From Cellulomonas sp. S1-8 (GTDB lineage: Bacteria; Actinomycetota; Actinomycetes; Actinomycetales; Cellulomonadaceae): 64,000 nucleotides of DNA. The position numbers and the translations under genes were made by a program. Position 1 is the first letter of the stretch, and every line of letters begins with the position of its first letter. The notes beneath the pieces were generated by a model, which saw nothing but the letters and a program-made list of their open reading frames with translations, was not told the DNA's origin and searched no databases. The stretch lies in contig NZ_CP110806.1 in NCBI RefSeq assembly GCF_026184235.1, forward strand, positions 1,674,001 to 1,738,000, written 5' to 3'. Positions 7,979 through 15,951 of the stretch are shown piece after piece.

Positions 7979-9913
7979 TCAGCCGTCCGGGGTGATCTCC
8001 CCGACGATCCAGTCCGCGTAGCCCTCGCGGCCGCCGCCCTCGCGCAGGTGGATGCCGTCGTCGTAGAACCAGGTCGGGTTGGCCTCGGCGCCCGACTTCC
8101 AGTCGAGCAGGTGCGCGTGCCCGTACTCCGGCACCACGCGCCCGAACAGCTCGTTGTCGTACTGCTCCCACGCCCGCGGCACCCGAACGTTGACCACGAA
8201 CACCCGTCGGTCACCGGTGGCGTCGAGCAGCCGGCGCAGGTCCGCCTCGTCGATCGGCCCGTTGGTGCCACCGTGCACCACCACCGTGTGACCGAGCGTG
8301 CCGGCGGCGGCCGCACCGAGCACGAGGTCGACCATCTCGGTGAACTGCCGCGAGACGGCCGCGTCGACCGGGACGCCGCGCGCCGCGAGCTCGGCCGCCG
8401 CCCCGAGCATCACCGAGTCCCCGTACGCCGAGACGGTCCCGACCACCTCGACCGGCGAGGGTGCCGGCGCCGGGCTGCGGTCCTGCTGCGGGACCGCGGA
8501 GCCGATCGCGTCCGGTCCCCGCGACGGAGTCGTGGACGGGCTGACGGCCGCCCCTGCGAGGGCGTCCTGCGTCGCACCGGCCGGCGCCTCGAGCGGTCCG
8601 GCCGGCGTCCGCGCCACACCGACGCCCACCAGCACGACGACCGTCAGGACGCCCACCGTGGCGGCGCCCGTCCGCAGCGCGAGCACCGCCCGACCGGGTC
8701 CCAGCTGCCGCAGCCGCACCGCGAGCCGACGCAGCGCGCCGCGCCGCACGGGGGTCTCGACCCAGCGGTACGACGCCTCGGCCAGCAGCAGCGTCACGCC
8801 CACGCGCACGAGCGGGGACGCCCAGCCGGGCAGCGCCAGGTCCTGGTCCGGACGCGTCAGCATGAGGACCGGCCAGTGCCACAGGTAGATCCCGTACGAC
8901 CGCTCGCCCAGCCAGCGCAGCGGCGGGCACGCGAGCGCGCGGCCGAGCAGCCCCGCGGGGTCGGCGGCGGCGCCCACGAGCACGATCGCGAGGCCGGCGA
9001 ACGCGAGGAAGCCGCCGCGGTACAGCGCACCCGAGAACTCGTCGACCAGCACCACGCACGCGACGACGCCCGCGAGCGCGGCCACCCCGAGCACGTCGGT
9101 GACGCCGGCCTCGAACCGGCGCACGGGGTCTCCCCGCTCGCTCGCCCAGGTGCCCGCGCGGCGCCACGTGCGCCACGGCTGCCAGACGGTCGCCGCCGCC
9201 ACCCCCAGCAGCAGGCTCATGGCGTGGGTGTCGGTGCCGACGTACACGCGGGTGGCGTCGTGCGGGACGGGGATGCCGCCGCGGGCGGCGAGCACGCCCA
9301 TCGCGACGGTGGAGGCGACGGCCAGGCCGGCGGCGACCTGCCCGAGCCGGGCCCGCCCCGCACGCAGCACCAGCAGCGCCGCCAGCGGCATGACGAGGTA
9401 GAACTGCGCCTCGACCGCCAGGGTCCAGAGGTGCTGCAGCAGGGGCGGACGTCCGGTGAGCTCGAAGTACGAGCGGTCCGCGACGACCTGCCACCAGTTC
9501 GACGTGTAGGTCGCCGCCGCGACGAGGTCGCCCCGCAGCGCGGGCAGCGCGTCCCGGACGACGAGCCCCGCGGCGCCGACCGCGACGAGCAGCACGAGCA
9601 GCGCGGGGACGAGCCGGCGGACGCGGCGCGCGAGGTAGCGCCCGGCGCGGAACCGTCCCGTCGCCTCGACCTCGTCGAGCACCAGCGTCGCGACGAGGAA
9701 CCCGGACAGGACGAAGAACACGTCGACGCCGAGGAACCCGCCGCGCGCCCACGGCACGCCCAGGTGGTAGAGCAGCACCGCGACGACGGCGAGCGCGCGG
9801 ACCCCGTCCAGGCCGCGCAGGTGGGGCAGGGGGGTCGGGCGCGCGGCTGCGGGAGGCGTGCTGTGCGCGGTGCGTGGCCGCGGGTACGCGACGACCTGCT
9901 CGACGACTGCCAT
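7979..9913 (-). CDS. Membrane acyltransferase (acyltransferase 3) with C-terminal SGNH domain
   Basis: This 644-residue protein is of the OafA type. After a short polar N-terminus, an acyltransferase-3 domain of about ten membrane helices runs to roughly residue 400, with LRGLDGVRALAVVAVLLYHL and FLGVDVFFVLSGFL near the start. A proline/alanine-rich linker leads to an extracytoplasmic SGNH-hydrolase-like domain: YGDSVMLG near residue 498 (block I serine) and DDGIHLREGG near the end (Asp/His block). Such proteins O-acetylate cell-wall polymers or exported glycans. The substrate cannot be told from sequence. It is transcribed alone toward the sulfur operon, with 68 bp between it and the upstream gene. 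Confidence 0.9.
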   Translation of the reverse strand: MAVVEQVVAYPRPRTAHSTPPAAARPTPLPHLRGLDGVRALAVVAVLLYHLGVPWARGGFLGVDVFFVLSGFLVATLVLDEVEATGRFRAGRYLARRVRRLVPALLVLLVAVGAAGLVVRDALPALRGDLVAAATYTSNWWQVVADRSYFELTGRPPLLQHLWTLAVEAQFYLVMPLAALLVLRAGRARLGQVAAGLAVASTVAMGVLAARGGIPVPHDATRVYVGTDTHAMSLLLGVAAATVWQPWRTWRRAGTWASERGDPVRRFEAGVTDVLGVAALAGVVACVVLVDEFSGALYRGGFLAFAGLAIVLVGAAADPAGLLGRALACPPLRWLGERSYGIYLWHWPVLMLTRPDQDLALPGWASPLVRVGVTLLLAEASYRWVETPVRRGALRRLAVRLRQLGPGRAVLALRTGAATVGVLTVVVLVGVGVARTPAGPLEAPAGATQDALAGAAVSPSTTPSRGPDAIGSAVPQQDRSPAPAPSPVEVVGTVSAYGDSVMLGAAAELAARGVPVDAAVSRQFTEMVDLVLGAAAAGTLGHTVVVHGGTNGPIDEADLRRLLDATGDRRVFVVNVRVPRAWEQYDNELFGRVVPEYGHAHLLDWKSGAEANPTWFYDDGIHLREGGGREGYADWIVGEITPDG

Positions 9914-9981
9914 GCGACCCCTTGCGGACGTGCTCCGTGCTGCTCGACGCGCCCCCGTCCCGTCGCGTCGAAGGGCTCAGG

Positions 9982-11067
9982 CTAGGGCCGTTCGGGCGCC
10001 GAGCCGTCCAGGGGTCCGCCGTCCGGTCCAGGATCACCCAGCATCGCGGCGATCTGCGGCAGGGCGCGCGGGTCTGCCTGGGCGAGCACGGTCGTCACCG
10101 CGGTGGCGCGCCACGCGGGCAGCTGGGCGCGCACGTCGTCCTGCGTGCCGACGAGGGCGATGTCGCGCACGAGCTCGGTCGGGACCGCCGCGGTGGCGCG
10201 TGCCCGGTCGCCGGCCAGGTAGTGCGCCTGGATCTCGTCGCAGGCCTCCGCGTAGCCGAGCCGGTCCAGCACGTCCCGGTGGAAGTTCGCGCCCTTGGCG
10301 CCCATGCCGCCGGCGTACAGCGCGACGAACGGCCGCACGACGTCGGCGGCGGACTCGACGTCGTCGCCCAGCACCACGGGGACCGTCGCGACGACCTCGA
10401 ACTCCTCGGGCGGCCGGAGGGTCGCGGCCCGGCGCGCGAAGCCGTCGGCGAGCAGCTCGCGGTACGTCGCGTCCATGCGCGGGGAGTAGAACAGCGGCAG
10501 CCAGCCGTCGGCGATCTCGGCGGTCATCGCGACGTTGCGCGGCCCCTCGGCGGCCAGGTGGATCGGCAGGTCGGCGCGCAGGGGGTGCACGGTCGAGCGC
10601 AGTGCCTTGCCCAGGCCCGCGCCCTCGTCGGCGGGCAGCGGCAGGCGGTAGAACGCGCCGTCGTACGTCACCGGGGCCTCGCGGGCGAGGACCTGGCGCA
10701 CGACGTCGACGTACTCCCGCGTCCGCGCCAGCGGACGCGGGTAGGGCTGCCCGTACCAGCCCTCGACGACCTGGGGGCCGGACGCACCCAGCCCGAGGAC
10801 GAAGCGCCCGCCGGACAGGTGGTCGAGCGTGAGAGCCGCCATCGCCGTGGCCGTCGGGGTCCGGGCCGAGATCTGGGCGATCGCCGTCCCGAGGCGCACG
10901 CGCCGAGTGCTCGCACCCCACCAGGCCAGCGGCGTCAGGGCGTCGGACCCGTAGGCCTCGGCGGTCCAGACGGAGTCGAGGCCGAGGTCGTCGGCCGCGC
11001 GCACGGCCTGCGCGGCCCCCGGCGGGGGTCCGGCCGACCAGTAGCCCGTGTGGTACCCGAGGCGCAT
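9982..11067 (-). CDS. LLM-class F420-dependent oxidoreductase
   Basis: This 361-residue protein belongs to the luciferase-like monooxygenase superfamily. It starts MRLGYHTGYW, contains LDSVWTAEAYGSDALTPLAWW and LDHLSGGRFVLGLGASGPQVVEGWYG, and keeps the TIM-barrel phosphate-binding region near the C-terminus. In actinobacteria this subgroup uses F420 rather than FMN, and F420 synthesis genes are present elsewhere in the window. The substrate is unknown. The ATG at 11067 was chosen because homology begins there, although the frame extends upstream to 11547 through the DUF1648 gene. It follows that gene by 53 bp. Confidence 0.88.
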   Translation of the reverse strand: MRLGYHTGYWSAGPPPGAAQAVRAADDLGLDSVWTAEAYGSDALTPLAWWGASTRRVRLGTAIAQISARTPTATAMAALTLDHLSGGRFVLGLGASGPQVVEGWYGQPYPRPLARTREYVDVVRQVLAREAPVTYDGAFYRLPLPADEGAGLGKALRSTVHPLRADLPIHLAAEGPRNVAMTAEIADGWLPLFYSPRMDATYRELLADGFARRAATLRPPEEFEVVATVPVVLGDDVESAADVVRPFVALYAGGMGAKGANFHRDVLDRLGYAEACDEIQAHYLAGDRARATAAVPTELVRDIALVGTQDDVRAQLPAWRATAVTTVLAQADPRALPQIAAMLGDPGPDGGPLDGSAPERP

Positions 11068-11120
11068 GCGCTGCTCCTTGTCGTCGCCGTCGACGTGCGC
11101 CCGACGGCGCCCCGGTGACG

Positions 11121-12116
11121 TTACCGGGCGGTAGCGCCCCCGCGGGCGCGGTCCGCCAGGGTGTTGAGCAGGGCGGCGCCGGTCGCGGCGTCGTCGACGG
11201 TCACGACGTGCACCCGCCCGCCGGTGCGCTCGACCTCGATGCCCTCGCCCTTGCGCAGCACGAACCCGACGCGCCCGCCCTGCCCGACCCGGTACCCCCA
11301 TCCGCCGAACTCCCCGAACGGGTCGATCTGCGTGACGCGGGCAGCGACGACCTCGTCGAGCGGGACGCGGACGCTCGGCCGGCCCAGGGGCGAGCGCGCG
11401 ACCAGCCCACGGGCGTCGACGCTCACCCGCAGCACGAGCATCGAGGCGAGCAGCAGCCCCAGGCCCGCCGCGAGGATCAGCAACGCAGGGACCTGCAGCA
11501 CGATCGCCAGGACCACGACGACGAGCACGGCCCCGCCGCCGACCCACGCGCCGACCGGGCTGGTCACGGACCGCGTCCAGGCCGCACGCTCCTCCGGCGC
11601 GAGCGCCGTGCGCGGGGCCGTGGGGTCGACCGGAGCGGTGCTCGGCATCGGAACGTCACGCGGCACGACGAGCGCGGCAAGGGTCCCCGCGAGGATGCCA
11701 CCCCCGAACGCCCACGCCACGACGTCGTTGATCCCCGGGGCGTCGGCCGCGTCGGCGAGGTCGAGCTGCACCGCGAGCGAGCCCAGGACGACGACGGACA
11801 TCAGCACGGCCAGGCCGGTCGAGAACCCGGCGGCCAGGCGACGCGTGGACGCGTCCCGGCCCGCCCAGAACGCCAGGGCCCACATGCCGAGCGCGAACAG
11901 CGGCGCGAAGAGCAGGGGGATCGCGACGGCGTCCTTCAGCGAGCCGAAGGCGTCGGGTCCCTGGGAGCCGGACCAGTGCACGGCCAGCGGGTCGGGCAGG
12001 CGCGGGGTCCAGCTCACCGCGACGACCACGGTCGTGGCGATCACGAGCAGCGGGACCACGAGCGTCGTGACCGTGGTGGCGAGCCGGTGCGGCGGCGTCG
12101 GGCGGGTGGTGGTCAT
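11121..12116 (-). CDS. DUF1648 (SdpI-like) membrane protein
   Basis: This 331-residue protein has a DUF1648 segment (SWTPRLPDPLAVHWSGSQGPD near residues 35-55) between the first two of about six membrane helices, then a soluble C-terminal domain of PH-like character. DUF1648 occurs in SdpI-type immunity proteins and in many membrane proteins cotranscribed with YtrA-like GntR regulators. Its ATG overlaps the regulator stop by 4 bp (ATGA, 12113-12116), so the two are coupled. A role in envelope stress or peptide resistance is possible, but only by association. Confidence 0.85.
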   Translation of the reverse strand: MTTTRPTPPHRLATTVTTLVVPLLVIATTVVVAVSWTPRLPDPLAVHWSGSQGPDAFGSLKDAVAIPLLFAPLFALGMWALAFWAGRDASTRRLAAGFSTGLAVLMSVVVLGSLAVQLDLADAADAPGINDVVAWAFGGGILAGTLAALVVPRDVPMPSTAPVDPTAPRTALAPEERAAWTRSVTSPVGAWVGGGAVLVVVVLAIVLQVPALLILAAGLGLLLASMLVLRVSVDARGLVARSPLGRPSVRVPLDEVVAARVTQIDPFGEFGGWGYRVGQGGRVGFVLRKGEGIEVERTGGRVHVVTVDDAATGAALLNTLADRARGGATAR

Positions 12117-12466
12117 CGCAGGGCCTCCTGGACGAGGGCGGTCACGGTCGCCGGGGCGACGTGCAGTCGGCGGGCGGTCGCGGCGAGCGCCTCGACCGCG
12201 GTGTGCAGGTCGGTCAGGTCCGGGGCGGCGTGGCCCGTGACGACGGCGCCGCGGCCGCGGCGCAGCTCGATCAGACCCTCGTCGCGCAGCTCCTGGTAGG
12301 CGTGCAGCACGGTGTGCAGGTTGACCTCGAGCGACGTCGCGAGGTCACGGGCCGACGGCAGGCGCTCGCCGGCGTGCAGGTCGCCGTGGGCGACCGCGGT
12401 GCGGACCTGCGCCGCGAGCTGCGTGTACAGCGGGTCGTCCGACGTCGGGTCGATGCGGAAGAGCAT
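12113..12466 (-). CDS. GntR-family transcriptional regulator (YtrA-like)
   Basis: This 117-residue protein has an N-terminal winged helix (SDDPLYTQLAAQVRTAV, then GERLPSARDLATSLEVNLHTV) and a short helical tail instead of a ligand-binding domain. This is the size and layout of the YtrA subfamily, which represses its own operon containing membrane transport or immunity genes. It is coupled to the DUF1648 gene by a 4-bp overlap. A near-perfect palindrome sits 10 bp upstream of its ATG and probably serves as its operator, giving autoregulation. Confidence 0.9.
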   Translation of the reverse strand: MLFRIDPTSDDPLYTQLAAQVRTAVAHGDLHAGERLPSARDLATSLEVNLHTVLHAYQELRDEGLIELRRGRGAVVTGHAAPDLTDLHTAVEALAATARRLHVAPATVTALVQEALR

Positions 12467-12475
12467 GCCGTCAGT

Positions 12476-12497
12476 CTAGTAGTTACACAACAACTAG
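12476..12497. promoter_or_regulatory. Putative operator of the GntR regulator
   Basis: CTAGTAGTT-ACAC-AACAACTAG has 9-bp arms with one mismatch and lies 10 bp before the regulator ATG. It is one of the few AT-rich patches in the area. Its position over the promoter/start region fits autorepression by a YtrA-like protein. Confidence 0.6.
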
Positions 12498-12565
12498 AAC
12501 AACTCTGCGCCGACCCGGCCGCCCTGCGCCGACCCGACCGATGTGGCGGGGTGGCCCCGGCCTCG

Positions 12566-13150
12566 TCAGATGTAGATCGCGGGGTCGTCGACCTCGACGT
12601 CGAACGGCACGGCCGCGCTGCGGCGCCGGATGGTCGCGGGCACGCCCACGGCGATCGCGCCCGTGGGCACGTCGGCGATGACGACCGCGTTGGCGCCGAT
12701 CTGCGCGTCGTTGCCCACCCAGACCGGACCGAGGATCTTGGCGCCGGCACCGACGACGACACGGTCACCGAGCGTGGGGTGGCGCTTGCCCCGCTTCATC
12801 GAGCGCCCGCCGAGCGTCGCGCCGTGGAACAGCACGACGTCGTCGCCGACCTCGGCCGTCTCGCCGATGACGACGCCCATGCCGTGGTCGATGAACAGCC
12901 GCTCACCGAGCCGGGCGCCGGGGTGGATCTCGACGCCCGTCGCCGCGCGGGCGGCCTGCGAGACGAGGCGCGCGGCCAGCCGCAGCGGCGGGACCTGCCA
13001 CATGCGGTGCGCCAGCCGGTACACCCAGATCGCGTGCACCCCGGGGTACGCCAACGCCACCTCGAGCAGGGAGCGTGCGGCGGGGTCGTGCTGGTGGGCC
13101 GACTCGAGGTCGCCGCGCAGCGTGCGCAGGAAGTCGTGCAGGGGGCGCAT
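12566..13150 (-). CDS. cysE: Serine O-acetyltransferase
   Basis: This 194-residue enzyme makes O-acetylserine from serine and acetyl-CoA, the first committed step of cysteine synthesis. The N-terminal helical part ([19 protein letters not shown]) is followed by a left-handed beta-helix of hexapeptide repeats: [30 protein letters not shown] and a C-terminal [10 protein letters not shown]. The short N-terminus is typical of the Gram-positive form. It lies directly downstream of cysK with a hairpin between them. Acetyl-CoA for the reaction could come from the acsA product about 8 kb away, which is speculative. Confidence 0.93.
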   Translation of the reverse strand: MRPLHDFLRTLRGDLESAHQHDPAARSLLEVALAYPGVHAIWVYRLAHRMWQVPPLRLAARLVSQAARAATGVEIHPGARLGERLFIDHGMGVVIGETAEVGDDVVLFHGATLGGRSMKRGKRHPTLGDRVVVGAGAKILGPVWVGNDAQIGANAVVIADVPTGAIAVGVPATIRRRSAAVPFDVEVDDPAIYI

Positions 13151-13204
13151 GGCGGGCTCCGGACGAGGCGGTGGGAAGGGGGTGCCCGCCGGGTGCGGGC
13201 GGGG

Positions 13205-13240
13205 GGCCCGGTCGTCGTCGGTGAGGACGACGACCGGGCC
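13205..13240 (-). terminator. Strong hairpin between cysK and cysE
   Basis: A perfect 15-bp stem (13205-13219 with 13226-13240, loop GGTGAG) follows the cysK stop by 7 bp. There is no T-tract, as usual at this GC content. It probably terminates part of the cysK transcript or sets the ratio of cysK to cysE message. Confidence 0.65.
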
Positions 13241-13247
13241 GGGCCGC

Positions 13248-14183
13248 TCAGTCGAGCAGGTCGGCGTAGAGCACCGAGGTCAGGTAGCGCTCACCGAACG
13301 ACGGGATGATCACGACGATGAGCTTGCCCGCGTTCTCGGGGCGGTGGGCCAGCAGGGTCGCGGCGTGCAGGGCCGCACCGGAGGAGATGCCGACGAGCAG
13401 GCCCTCCTCGCGCGCCGCGCGCCGCGCGACGGCGACGGCGGTCTCGGCGTCCACGTCGATGACCTCGTCGTAGACGCTCGTGTCGAGGATCTCGGGGACG
13501 AAGTTCGCGCCGATGCCCTGGATCTTGTGCGGGCCGGGCGCGCCGCCGTTGAGGATGGGGGACTCCGCCGGCTCGACCGCGACGATCTGCACGCCGGGCT
13601 TGCGCTCCTTGAGCACCTGGCCGACGCCCGTGATGGTGCCGCCGGTGCCGATGCCGGCGACCAGGATGTCGATCTCGCCGTCGGTGTCCGCCCAGATCTC
13701 CTCGGCCGTCGTCCGGCGGTGGATCTCCGGGTTGGCCTCGTTGGCGAACTGGCGGGCGAGGATCGCGCCGGGCCGCTCCGCGACGATCTCGTTGGAGCGG
13801 TTGACCGCGCCCTTCATGCCCTCGGAGCCCGGCGTGAGGATGAGCTCGGCGCCGAACGCGCGCAGCAGCGCGCGCCGCTCCTTCGACATCGTCTCCGGCA
13901 TCGTCAGGACGACCTTGTAGCCGCGCGCGGCCCCGACGAAAGCCAGCGCGATGCCCGTGTTGCCGCTGGTGGCCTCGACGATCGTGCCACCGGGCTTCAG
14001 GTCGCCGGACTTCTCGGCCGCGTCGATGATCGCGACGCCGATGCGGTCCTTCACCGAGCTGGCGGGGTTGTAGAACTCCAGCTTGCCGACGACCTGGGCG
14101 GGGGCGCCGTCGGTGATCTTGTTGATGCGGACGAGCGGGGTGTTGCCGATGAGCGCGGTCGCGTCCTCGTAGATGCGTGCCAT
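13248..14183 (-). CDS. cysK: Cysteine synthase A (O-acetylserine sulfhydrylase)
   Basis: This 311-residue PLP enzyme makes cysteine from O-acetylserine and sulfide. The start [20 protein letters not shown] is typical. The Schiff-base lysine is Lys45 in [11 protein letters not shown], the phosphate/substrate loop is [13 protein letters not shown], and [10 protein letters not shown] binds the PLP phosphate. The ATG at 14183 has GAGGAA 5 bases upstream. The message starts far upstream with a cysteine-rich leader peptide and a long-range stem, and a SigR-like promoter precedes that, so both cysteine supply and thiol stress may control it. cysE follows after a hairpin. Confidence 0.95.
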   Translation of the reverse strand: MARIYEDATALIGNTPLVRINKITDGAPAQVVGKLEFYNPASSVKDRIGVAIIDAAEKSGDLKPGGTIVEATSGNTGIALAFVGAARGYKVVLTMPETMSKERRALLRAFGAELILTPGSEGMKGAVNRSNEIVAERPGAILARQFANEANPEIHRRTTAEEIWADTDGEIDILVAGIGTGGTITGVGQVLKERKPGVQIVAVEPAESPILNGGAPGPHKIQGIGANFVPEILDTSVYDEVIDVDAETAVAVARRAAREEGLLVGISSGAALHAATLLAHRPENAGKLIVVIIPSFGERYLTSVLYADLLD

Positions 14184-14304
14184 GGTTCCTCTTCGGTCGG
14201 TGCCGTGCCCCGTCGGGGCCGGCAGGTGCGGGGGATCTGCGATGGGGAGCGCCTCAGGACGACGCAGGTGGAGCCAGGGAGGCGTGCGGCGACCCCTCCG
14301 GGGC

Positions 14305-14371
14305 GAGCGCTGGCGCGGGGTGCACCCGCAGGGGTGCGCGCACGACGTGCGTGCGGGAGCGGCCAGCGCTC
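14305..14371 (-). promoter_or_regulatory. Long-range stem and inner hairpins in the cysK leader RNA
   Basis: A perfect 10-bp inverted repeat joins 14305-14314 and 14362-14371. On the message, the 5' arm begins at the last base of the leader peptide stop codon TAG. The 47-base loop holds two smaller perfect hairpins: GCACCC/GGGTGC around 14322-14337 and CGCAC/GTGCG around 14338-14354. A ribosome reaching the stop codon would cover the 5' arm, while one stalled at the Cys codons would leave it free. This is the geometry expected of an attenuator. Confidence 0.6.
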
Positions 14372-14445
14372 TACCGACAGCGACAACAGGTGCACGCCAC
14401 GCAGGCGCGCGGGACGGGGGCAACGGCGGCGGTGGGCACGCGCAT
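14371..14445 (-). CDS. Cysteine-rich leader peptide upstream of cysK (24 residues)
   Basis: A 24-codon frame starts at ATG 14445 with GAGGAGAG just upstream and ends at TAG 14371-14373. The N-terminal half is ordinary ([14 protein letters not shown]). The last residues read [10 protein letters not shown], which is five cysteines in nine residues directly before the stop. It precedes cysK by about 190 bp and sits next to a long-range stem. Together with the similar peptide at 7778-7864 it suggests cysteine-responsive attenuation, a mechanism known for cysteine-rich leader peptides in actinobacteria. Some stop codon would occur by chance, but the SD, the Cys cluster and the gene context make chance unlikely. 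Confidence 0.75.
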   Translation of the reverse strand: MRVPTAAVAPVPRACVACTCCRCR

Positions 14446-14524
14446 CGCTCTCCTCGTCCTGGGCCAGCCGTACGGCGGGCCGGTGGCACGGGAGCACTCC
14501 CGTGGTGGTGCCGACGCTAGCGTC

Positions 14525-14551
14525 AACACACCGGCGCGCGCAAAGGTTCCC
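14525..14551 (-). promoter_or_regulatory. SigR/SigH-type promoter upstream of the cysK leader
   Basis: On the minus strand GGGAAC (14551-14546) and GTT (14527-14525) are separated by exactly 18 bp, matching the GGGAAY-N18-GTT consensus of actinobacterial thiol-stress sigma factors SigR/SigH. The start would lie near 14518, about 70 bases before the leader peptide ATG. A housekeeping-like pair TTGCGC/TAGCGT overlaps it, so dual use is possible. Confidence 0.6.
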
Positions 14552-14699
14552 GTGAGACGGACGTCCCGCGATGCGGACGGCACGGCAGGCGCGGTGCGCT
14601 CGTCCGGTCCGCCCCGTCGCGGTCCGGGTGCGCCCGTGGCACGACCTCCGCGCGGGACCGTCCTCCCGTCGGCGGACTCCCGACCTGCCGGTCGCGCCT

Positions 14700-14705
14700 T
14701 AGCGT
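14700..14705 (+). promoter_or_regulatory. -10 element for a leaderless lipoprotein message
   Basis: TAGCGT ends 6 bp before the GTG start at 14712. Transcription would therefore begin at or next to the start codon, giving a leaderless mRNA, which is common in actinobacteria. No clear ribosome-binding site is present. Confidence 0.4.
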
Positions 14706-14711
14706 CGCACC

Positions 14712-15233
14712 GTGACCCTGTACCGGAGGCCCTCCGAGCTCGCGCTCGTGGCGCTCGTCGTGCTCGCAACGGCCGCGTGCGGGCCGTCGGGTGGGACGCC
14801 GACCGACGACCGGCCCGCCGGCGAGCAGCGTTCGGGACGCCCAGCGTCCCCAACGCTGCACGCGACGGACGACGCGAGCACCGGCCCCACGTCACGCGCG
14901 CTGGGCGGCGGCACGATCGGCGTCGGGTGCGAGGAGATGCTCGGCTTCGTCGGCACCGGCACGCCCCTGCCGGGCGAGCCGACGTGCACGCGGTCGGACG
15001 GCATCGACACGGCGTACGGCGCCGTGCTGACGGCGTCGCGCGACGAGATCGCCGCCTGGCTCGCCACGGTGGCCCCGGACGCCGTCCTCGGCGACGCGTG
15101 CCCGCCTGACGAGCAGGCGTGCGTGCAGGTCCCGCACGCGCCGCACCACCCGGGCGACTGGCACTACCTCGACGTCGTGGTGCGCGGGACCGGCGCGGAC
15201 GCCGCCGTGACGGTGACGGCCATGACGGTCTGA
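14712..15233 (+). CDS. Hypothetical secreted lipoprotein
   Basis: This 173-residue protein has an N-terminal lipoprotein signal: RR near the start, a hydrophobic run and lipobox ATAAC with Cys23. A low-complexity Ser/Thr/Gly/Pro linker follows to about residue 70. The globular remainder has cysteines at several positions (GVGCEEML, EPTCTRSD, DACPPDEQACVQV) that could form disulfides outside the membrane. I recognise no family. It stands alone between the cysK promoter region, which points the other way, and tRNA-Pro. Confidence 0.75.
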   Translation: MTLYRRPSELALVALVVLATAACGPSGGTPTDDRPAGEQRSGRPASPTLHATDDASTGPTSRALGGGTIGVGCEEMLGFVGTGTPLPGEPTCTRSDGIDTAYGAVLTASRDEIAAWLATVAPDAVLGDACPPDEQACVQVPHAPHHPGDWHYLDVVVRGTGADAAVTVTAMTV

Positions 15234-15311
15234 GCGCTGCCGTCGACGGGACGGTCGGCCGTGATCGCGCCGGTAGGCTGAGCGCGTGCCGTCGGCCCTG
15301 CCGGCCGTGCG

Positions 15312-15385
15312 CGGGGTGTGGCGCAGGTTGGTAGCGCGTCCGCTTTGGGAGCGGAAGGTCGTGGGTTCGAATCCCGCCACCCCGA
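15312..15385 (+). tRNA. tRNA-Pro (anticodon TGG)
   Basis: A full cloverleaf can be drawn. The acceptor stem is CGGGGTG with CACCCCG. The D arm is GCGC/GCGC. The anticodon stem TCCGC/GCGGA encloses the loop TTTGGGA (anticodon TGG, reads CCA). The T arm is GTGGG-TTCGAAT-CCCGC. The discriminator is A at 15385 and CCA is not encoded. Confidence 0.95.
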
Positions 15386-15495
15386 CCGTGTGAGGACGCA
15401 GGCCGCCGCCGGAGGCGGTCAGGTTCGAAGAAGCGCCGCCGCGGCCGCGGTTCCTAGCATCGGTGACGTCCACGAGGACCGATCCGAGGAGCGTC

Positions 15496-15951
15496 ATGAC
15501 CGGCACCGAGCAGTCCGGGACGAGCGGCCGCTTCACCGCCCAGGAGCGCGCGGCGATGAAGGAGCGTGCCGCCGAGCTGCGGGCGCAGGCGAAGCAGGGT
15601 GGCAAGGGCTCCAAGGCCGCCAAGCAGGAGGCCGAGGTCCTGGCGACGATCGCGGCGATGCCCGACGCCGACCGCGCGCTCGCCGAGCGGGTCCACGCGA
15701 TCGTCCAGGAGCACGCGCCTGACCTGGCGCCGCGCACCTGGTACGGCCAGCCCGCCTACGCCAAGGGCGACAAGGTCGTCTGCTTCTTCCAGGCGGCGTC
15801 CAAGTACGACACCCTCTTCTGCACCCTGGGCTTCAACGACGTCGCCGAGCTGGAGGACGGCCCGATGTGGGCCACGTCGTACTCGCTCACGGCCATCACC
15901 CCGGAGGCGGAGCAGACGATCGCGAACCTGATCCGCCGCGCAGCAGGCTGA
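15496..15951 (+). CDS. DUF1801 family protein, copy 1
   Basis: This 151-residue protein starts at ATG 15496 with GAGGA upstream. A charged helical N-terminus (ERAAMKERAAELRAQAKQGG) leads into a DUF1801 (YdhG-like) domain with RTWYGQPAYAKGDKVVCFF. The domain is sometimes called an iron-chaperone fold, but its function is not established. A paralogue of the same length, sharing most residues, lies at 19714-20169. Its last 56 bp overlap the end of the convergent glycosyltransferase gene. Confidence 0.88.
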   Translation: MTGTEQSGTSGRFTAQERAAMKERAAELRAQAKQGGKGSKAAKQEAEVLATIAAMPDADRALAERVHAIVQEHAPDLAPRTWYGQPAYAKGDKVVCFFQAASKYDTLFCTLGFNDVAELEDGPMWATSYSLTAITPEAEQTIANLIRRAAG

